A stretch of 64,000 bases of DNA from Mytilus trossulus (Eukaryota; Mollusca; Bivalvia; Mytilida; Mytilidae): NCBI RefSeq assembly GCF_036588685.1, contig NC_086386.1, positions 46,361,878 through 46,425,877 of the forward strand, read 5' to 3'. Below the pieces are notes generated by a model. That model was not told where the DNA came from, ran no database searches, and saw only the letters and a program-made list of their open reading frames with translations. Positions 57,601-64,000 of the stretch are shown here, piece after piece. Numbering within the stretch: the stretch's first letter is position 1; each line of letters starts with the position of its first letter. The translations under genes were made by a program, and so were the position numbers.

Positions 57601-58307
57601 GGTTATCTTTCCATTGTTAAGTCCTGAATATGAAAGAAATATTTGCCACTGGAACAAGAGCAAACAATAAACATCTTGACTCATAATTTCTAAATATTAG
57701 AACTTCTATTTTTTGGCATTGATAACCCAAGATCAATTTTACTTTTGAATATTTATTTACACATCATAGCACTGATCATAATTTATCAATAAATTAGTTA
57801 TTTTACAATAATACTGTACAAAACTTCACACAGATAACTTCCATGTTACCATAACAACATAACAAACAGAATAGAAAGAAAGATTAAGTGGAAAAAACAG
57901 AAAGAAAAATTCATCTTACTAGAAGTATTGCACACCACACGTATTGTCTCTTGCAATTAGTTTTCAACATTTAAGCACTAGAACTCTCCATTGTACAAAT
58001 GCCTCTTTTACACTTAATCATGATTACACAATTGTCTCTTCACACTTAATCATGATTGTACAATTGTATCTCTCATGCTTAATCATAATCAAGATTGTCA
58101 TTTACATATATCATTTACCCTGTTAACACACAAAATTGCCCTATTTCATTCATACTGAGTAAACATTGTATAATACCCGTAAAATTCAATATAAAATACA
58201 TGCAGTTACTCATATAAAAAGTTCAAGTGTCATATCACAAATGAGTATTATAAATTAATGTCTTAACAGTGTATTTTCTGAACACATAATGTATATTGCA
58301 CTGTTCT
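57601..58307. other. 3' flank of gene E
   Basis: Probable 3' UTR of gene E on the minus strand. AATAAA at 57752-57757 is a candidate polyadenylation signal. The sequence includes three copies of CTTAATCATGATT-like words at 58013-58090. Confidence 0.4.
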
Positions 58308-61300
58308 CTATAAGGTGGCAAGAGTGTGGATCTCGGATGTATCTTTCTGATGGAAACTCTGGCTGAAACGACGTAATTTCTTGGCTACTGCACGTTTGTT
58401 GTGTAGGTGAACCTCAGGTGACTGAATGGTGAAGAGCTTTTTCTTGGAGACTGGGTCACTATGAGTTGATGATGGTCTACGTAGTGGAGTAGATGTGATA
58501 TTCTCAGCACTCTTTGGTTTGTTGCGTCGGAAACGGAACAACTTCCAGATAGGTACAATGCTTTTTGGTTTCTTGAAGACTTGTTCCTCTTTTGATGACT
58601 TAGACTTATAAGAGGATGGTGGTGCTGGTGGACCGAGTGGTTCTGGCTCGCTGACTGGGCTAGCTCTAGATGAGTAAGGCGAGTTGTTAGGAGCGAAGAC
58701 ACCAGTACTACTGAGACTGTTAGGACTGTCTGTGAGTAATGAATCACACATTGCCTGGGTGTTGCGAGTATCGTTGCTGGTTGGTGGACTGGTGTTGCTG
58801 TTGCTTCCACTAGAACTAGACTTGCCAGGGATGGCTGGACGATCACCTAATGATGATGAATGAGTACTGGCTGAGGAGTTGGGAACACTCTGTACGTTGT
58901 CATTCTCAGATAACATAACGCTGACCATGTCTGGCATAGATGCACGACGGGCTTCAATGGAACTACCACTAGACTTGGTGTTTCCATTGAGGTCGGTTCT
59001 GGTACTTGTACGTGGCAGAGTTCTGGCCTTGTTGTAGAAGGTAACATCATCATACAGACTGTCGCTGATTACATCTTGTCGTCGTGTTGTAGAGGCAATC
59101 ATGGACATGGATTCGTTGTTACAATTTGACTCTGCAAGACTTGTTCCACAACTGGATGGCAGGACCTTCTTTGGTGGAAGTGGTGGTTTACAAGACACCC
59201 TGTTGATATTGCGGTAGTAGGACTCTTCTAGAGGAACATCATCAGAACTCTCTTTGATGGACCAGCAGTAGACGCTTTCCATGTCATCAGAGTAAACAGA
59301 GTTTGGTCGACAAGATGATGAAGTTGGATCTTCTATCATGGTGGAGGATGCTCTTGGTATGGAACTACTACGATGCTTACTGCTACCGCTGCTGTGTGAA
59401 GATGGTGAGAAGTCTTCAATCATGGTAGATGATGCCTGAGGTATAGAGATGCTACGACGGCTGCCTGAGGAAGATGAAGTACGGTTACGTTGAGCTCTGC
59501 TGATACGCTTGCTCCTGTGACGACGTGGTGATGATGTTGAAGAATTAGAGCTGGTAGAGCGTGTAGCGGAACGAGATGGCTGACCAAAACCTGGTGGTAT
59601 GTACTCTTGTTCACAGCCAACAACTTCTCTGGTGAAGATCTCTTCTGTAGCTGAGGCAGTCATGTTGTTTAGGTTGGCAACAGGAGTGTTGGTGAGTCTG
59701 GCTGTCAAGTTGTCGATCTTACTCTGGCGATCTATCGTGAAGTCACCGTAGTAGTGAAGTCTGGACAGAAGCTCTTCTTGACGATCATCGATGTCTGGAA
59801 CGCACTGGTTGTCATCTGAGGAGTCTGACCCTGTTGACCTTGGGTAGCCACTGGAACCGTTGCTAGCGTTACTAATGTCTGATGATGATGGCTCTGGTTG
59901 GTCAATGTTTGGTACCAAGTTGGAAGGTGACACTGGCTTAGGTGATGGAATATAGTTACTGTTGTTGTCAATGATTAGCGTCATGGCTGAGTCATCATAG
60001 ATGCTGTCACTACTGAGTGAGTTGATGGATACAAGAGGTCCCTGGAGCATCTTTTGGAGAAGTACATCTTCGTCACAGGAAGTGGTATCTAGACAAGTAA
60101 TGTGGCTCCTGGTTGGTGTGTTACGTTGTAAGAATGATGGTGTTGATGGGTTGCCCAACAGATGTCTGTTGACTGGGTACTCAGTAGGTTCTAAACCAAC
60201 ATCAGCTATAAGTGAGTTGAATTTCTGGTTGATGTCATCAATGTCAGTCTGCAAGGCATTCTCTTGGCGTTTAATGGCTAACTGTAATAAAGAAGAAAAT
60301 ATTAAATAAAGTCATTCTATTTTTTTGATAGAAGGTTTTCATACATTTAAATAAAATGAGTTATTTCCCTTTGATTAATAGGAAGGGCACTTTGCATATA
60401 CATTTCTAATTGATTTTACTAATCAAAACATTTTTGGAGTTATGAACCTAAAATAAAAAGCATTTTTTCATATTGATGTGAACAATTGCATTGTCTTCAT
60501 TGTCTTTTTTTTTTTTAAATTTCTGTTAAAGATATATATCTTCCTTTATGTAAATGAAGTAATTCAGATATATATCATGAGATTTTTTTTAAAGCTGTAT
60601 GAGTAATCTCCCTTTGCCCATGTAACCTCTTTCTCATAATATTTTAAATTGGGACTGTTTCATAGGCAGCTACTCAATATATTTCCATAGATAACTTAGT
60701 AAATGAACAAATTAGTGTTTTTTTTAATCGTCTTGAAGAATTCTAATATTTTGAAACATTGTTGAAGTCCATATATTGCCCGTAATTGCATACTTTCTTT
60801 CATTTGAACATTGGTGGGTACTTGTCTTATAAGCAATCATACCACATCTCCTTATCTTAATATTGTAATGAAAATTCTCAAAATAACATTACATTGTTTT
60901 ATGTATACAGTAAAACCTCAAAGTTCTGTTGTTGATAAAAGTGCTCCATTATTTTAGTGGTTTTGATTCAATGTTAAAATTATGTCCCCTTAATTATGCA
61001 AATGATTGACAATAATTTGCACAGAATCTTTATACTTTTAAATATAAGGGAAAAGTGTTTTCTTTGCTTAAACAAAATGTACGGTCAAATATTAATTTGG
61101 TAGAGCATATAAGCTTTTCATTTGTGATAGAAAATATAAAATATGAGTGTAAAATCATATATCATTTTAAAATCATTGAGCAAAATTCGTAAGATGAAGT
61201 GATACAAAGTCAAAACAAACTTTTCTTACATCTTGACTATGAAATGTGTGTTGAAATTAACCAAAATTCGAGGAAACTCAACTTGTATGTCACAAAAAGG

Positions 61301-62438
61301 GAAGACCAATTCAGATTTTTTATTTTACGGAACATTCATAGACACTGATCTTAAGCTATTAGCTCCAAAAGATTGACTTTAACCTTTTTGAAATAAAAGC
61401 TGTTATAAACATTTCGCCAAATGGTGACCATATATTAAGGTTTTACTGTGCACAACAATTCCATTTTTATAAGAATATGAATATATAAAATTCTTACCAT
61501 ATCAGCTTGCAGCATGAGGTACATCTCTTCGTGGTCAAGATGGTCAGAAACGTCGGACTCCATGCCTGTTTCCATCCAGTCTGAAATTAAAAATATACAG
61601 AACATAAATAATCAGATAAAAGAATGTGATGTCTTCTGAAAGAATAAAAATAAAGCATTGATAACTGGTACCCAAATTTACATAAAGTGATTGGTACCAG
61701 TTGTCACTAGGTTTAGTACTAAATTACAAGTCTTCAAAACCAGACCAGTTATAAATTTTCTATGATTTACACAAGGCAGAATGATCAAACTTCTTCAAAG
61801 TCACAAATTTGAATTTCTGAAAACCTGCTTTATTTCATCTCTATGTTTGTAATTTATTAGAGTAAACAATTTACACATCAATGTTTACAGTATACATTAC
61901 TTGATTTTGTATTCAATAAATTATGGTATCTATTGAAAGAAAACTAGAAGTCAGCACACTGAAGTCTTATTCATAACATTGTAACATTATATTGGCCTTA
62001 TGTACTTATTTACATTAAATGCTACAATAGCTGTCAATTTTCCCATGAATATTTTTTCATCTTGAAAAGAAAAATTACTGGTTTTATTCAACATTAATAG
62101 TTATGGTCAAATTTTAATACACACCATAAACTTGAGCATATAAATTTATAGGTTTAAAGTTATCCAGGTCTTTAGAAAATAAAAGATTTACGATTTTCTT
62201 TTTTTTCAAGAAATATGTATATTTATACCCATGAGTTTTTCATAATAAAAATGAATATCAAAATTTACATACCAAAATAGTTAACTAATCTAGGAGAAGA
62301 TCCTAGAGAATCACTAGAGTAATCGTAGAGATACATATTCCTGTGCACTATTGTCATAAGTTCTAAGTAATAAGATTCCGATAAATACCCAGTAAGTTTA
62401 TATACTACAAAAAGTTTTGACAACAATTTTAACCCCAT
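58308..62438 (-). CDS. Gene E: long PRTST/ASSTM motif protein, 740 residues, function unknown
   Basis: Three exons, 62273-62438, 61498-61580 and 58308-60281, join with GT/AG sites and fitting phases (codon 56 is split G|AC; the next junction is phase 0). The ATG at 62436-62438 follows an in-frame TGA. Residues 1-110 look helical and acidic, with S-S-P-R-L-V-N-Y-F-D-W and D-M-L-A-I-K-R-Q-E-N-A-L-Q. The rest is serine/proline-rich: V-V-G-C-E (303-307), an arginine-rich stretch (335-360), P-Q-A-S-S-T-M-I-E (364-372), P-R-A-S-S-T-M-I-E (392-400), W-S-I (423-425), K-P-P-L-P-P-K-K (448-455, a class II SH3-ligand pattern), I-A-S-T (478-481), L-P-R-T-S-T (505-510), a basic segment W-K-L-F-R-F-R-R, and a C-terminus of L-R-R-F-S-Q-S-F and T-L-A-T-L. 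Coding sequence is clearly richer in G and C than the flanks, unlike copies A-C. It is the likely ancestral form of the cluster. I do not recognise a known protein; an intracellular adaptor is a guess. Confidence 0.85.
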
Positions 62439-64000
62439 CTGCTGTTCACAAGATCAACAGCTTGTATCAGTAACACCTTAAACTCTGAGGTTCATACCTT
62501 ACAATCACTCTAGTACATTTTGTAAGTGTTTCCCATTAAGTTAACCTTACACTTTTGATCATTTTTTTAATTGACCACACTTATCATACAATCACAAGTG
62601 AACCTCTAATCCTATTAGGCGTGATATGGTCCATTAGGGTACCACACCAAAACCTTTCACCCTCTTTTTTAGTTAACAGTAAAGGTGTTTGCACAGTAAT
62701 TGACAATATGCTAATGAGAGAAATACATTTCAATAGCAGGTGTTTGACTTCATTTGAATATTGTAGGTTTCGACTTTAAAAAAATGGTGTCTAGCCCCCA
62801 AGGACTTTTTTCTTAAAGTCTTTTTGTACCTTTTCCATTGAGAGTAGATATATTTACATAACAGTGTTTTGTATTTGTATAATGCAACAAAAGAGGATAA
62901 GTGGAATTAGACCGGGTTGTCACAATTCTTTGTATTTTGTGGTAACTTTTCATTAAAAGGTGTCATCAATTTTAAAACATTTTTCCTGTCTTTTGTCCCA
63001 ATGCCCTGCCCAAAAATTGTAAAAATATGGCCCACTTACAAATGTTGCTTTAATCTTAAATTGAATAAACAGTCTTTAGACCAAAACTCCTTTTTTGGCT
63101 AAACAGATGTTATATAAATATTCATTTAAAATAACATTTACATTTCTTTACAAATATTATGCAAGAAAGTCAAAATTTAAAATTTTTACAAGTTTTCAAT
63201 CTGTTAACATTTCAACCTTTTACGTTTTAACTGATAACTAATAAATTAGTTTTTACACTCCATTAAACTAAAGCTAAATTCATGAATGAAAATAATCCAG
63301 GTCAATTTGTTGTGGAATTTTGTCTGACGGTTGACTTCTAATTTAAATTTTAAATAAGCTACTAATTTGCATTGTAATCCCACTATAGTATTAGATGCTC
63401 AAAGCTAGGAGCACTTCCCGTGGCATGACAGTAAAAAATATTCATCGCTATGTATGGGACAGATGTCCAAAGCTGGTGCATCTTTTCAGCATATTTTAAG
63501 GGTAATTGAAATTCTGAATGAATTTTTGACAATCCCATAGATAACCAAACTTTCTGACACTACAGAAATGAAATGCACACTGCATGCAAGAAATTGATCT
63601 AAATTTTAAACAGACAATCCACACTTTTGCAGACATAAATATTTGCATGTTAATACAATTTTAAACTTGATGAAAAAAATATTATACATTCACCCCAAAA
63701 AAAGTATAAGAGTACAATTTTAGGGCACACTTTTGCACTAATTGAAAGTTTTCCCAATAAAAAATATATTTCCTTCAAATAAGAAATTGCTTTTAAAATG
63801 ATTCTTATATTCATAAAATAAATACCTGTTTTAACAGACTTCCAGTAAAGCATGTTGATAATATTAATTTCAAATCAAGGAATAAGAAGTGTGCCCTTTG
63901 AAAACTTTCTCAGGTATGAAAGTTTCACAGGTGTGCACAGGTAAAAGATGTTAATTTCTTCCCTTTCATCTCTAATTAGTTTATTAAATATTTATCTTTT
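62439..64000. other. Upstream of gene E, no further exon recognised
   Basis: AT-rich. Promoter and possible 5' UTR exons of gene E should lie here, but no TATA box or conserved block could be singled out. The conserved block of copies A-C is absent. Confidence 0.4.

Noticed and set aside
58385-59971. Several 60-150 codon frames overlapping gene E on the minus strand, in a different frame
   Set aside because: They are shadows of the long GC-richer exon of gene E; the true frame has conserved motifs and splice phases.

Overview
The window looks like nuclear DNA from a marine bivalve mollusc, probably a mussel-like species. The grounds are AT-rich, intron-containing genes, a Mab-21 domain gene, and dispersed repeats that I recall from bivalve genomes (no search was run). 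There are no bacterial-type operons, tRNAs, rRNAs or CRISPR arrays. Most of the window is transposon debris, foldback elements and minisatellites.

The main find is a five-member family of unrecognised genes, all on the minus strand: A (3235-5215, frameshifted), B (10770-12429), C (30947-32607), D (44624-46284) and E (58308-62438). E is the longest (740 residues from three phase-matched exons). It is serine-rich and far less AT-rich than its surroundings. A, B and C are short three-exon paralogues (B and C 371 residues each) carried on a repeated segment. D is intermediate (358 residues, two coding exons). All share an ordered set of short motifs in otherwise poorly conserved sequence: VV[GA]C, then ASSTM-type motifs, then (not all present in D) W-S-I and I-A-S-T, then [LV]PRTST, then a conserved basic C-terminus ending in a leucine. 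Upstream of A, B and C lies an 88 bp non-coding run that is identical in all three, although their exons and introns have diverged.

Other genes: a Mab-21/cGAS-like nucleotidyltransferase gene with TPR-like C-terminal helices (25064-27024, plus); a broken transposase-like gene (35494-36856, minus); an otherwise open LINE reverse transcriptase with one nonsense codon (18500-20821, minus); the 3' end of another LINE (1-1465, plus); and two C-terminal remnants of a second retroelement family (8117-8609 and 41920-42175, plus).

Layout: 0-1.5 kb LINE; 2-14 kb gene copies A and B with foldback elements and a 21 bp minisatellite; 14-24 kb repeats, the LINE and two clear MITEs; 25-27 kb Mab-21 gene; 30-35 kb copy C and a larger minisatellite with a 37 bp higher-order unit; 35-41 kb transposase-like relic and a nested terminal-inverted-repeat element; 42-44 kb CGTAG arrays that switch strand; 44-46 kb gene D; 47.7-51.2 kb a young composite repeat with long direct ends and an internal tandem duplication; 52-57.6 kb dispersed repeats and a 42 bp minisatellite; 58-62 kb gene E. 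Nothing in the sequence says what the five-gene family does; its motif architecture suggests an intracellular scaffold or adaptor.
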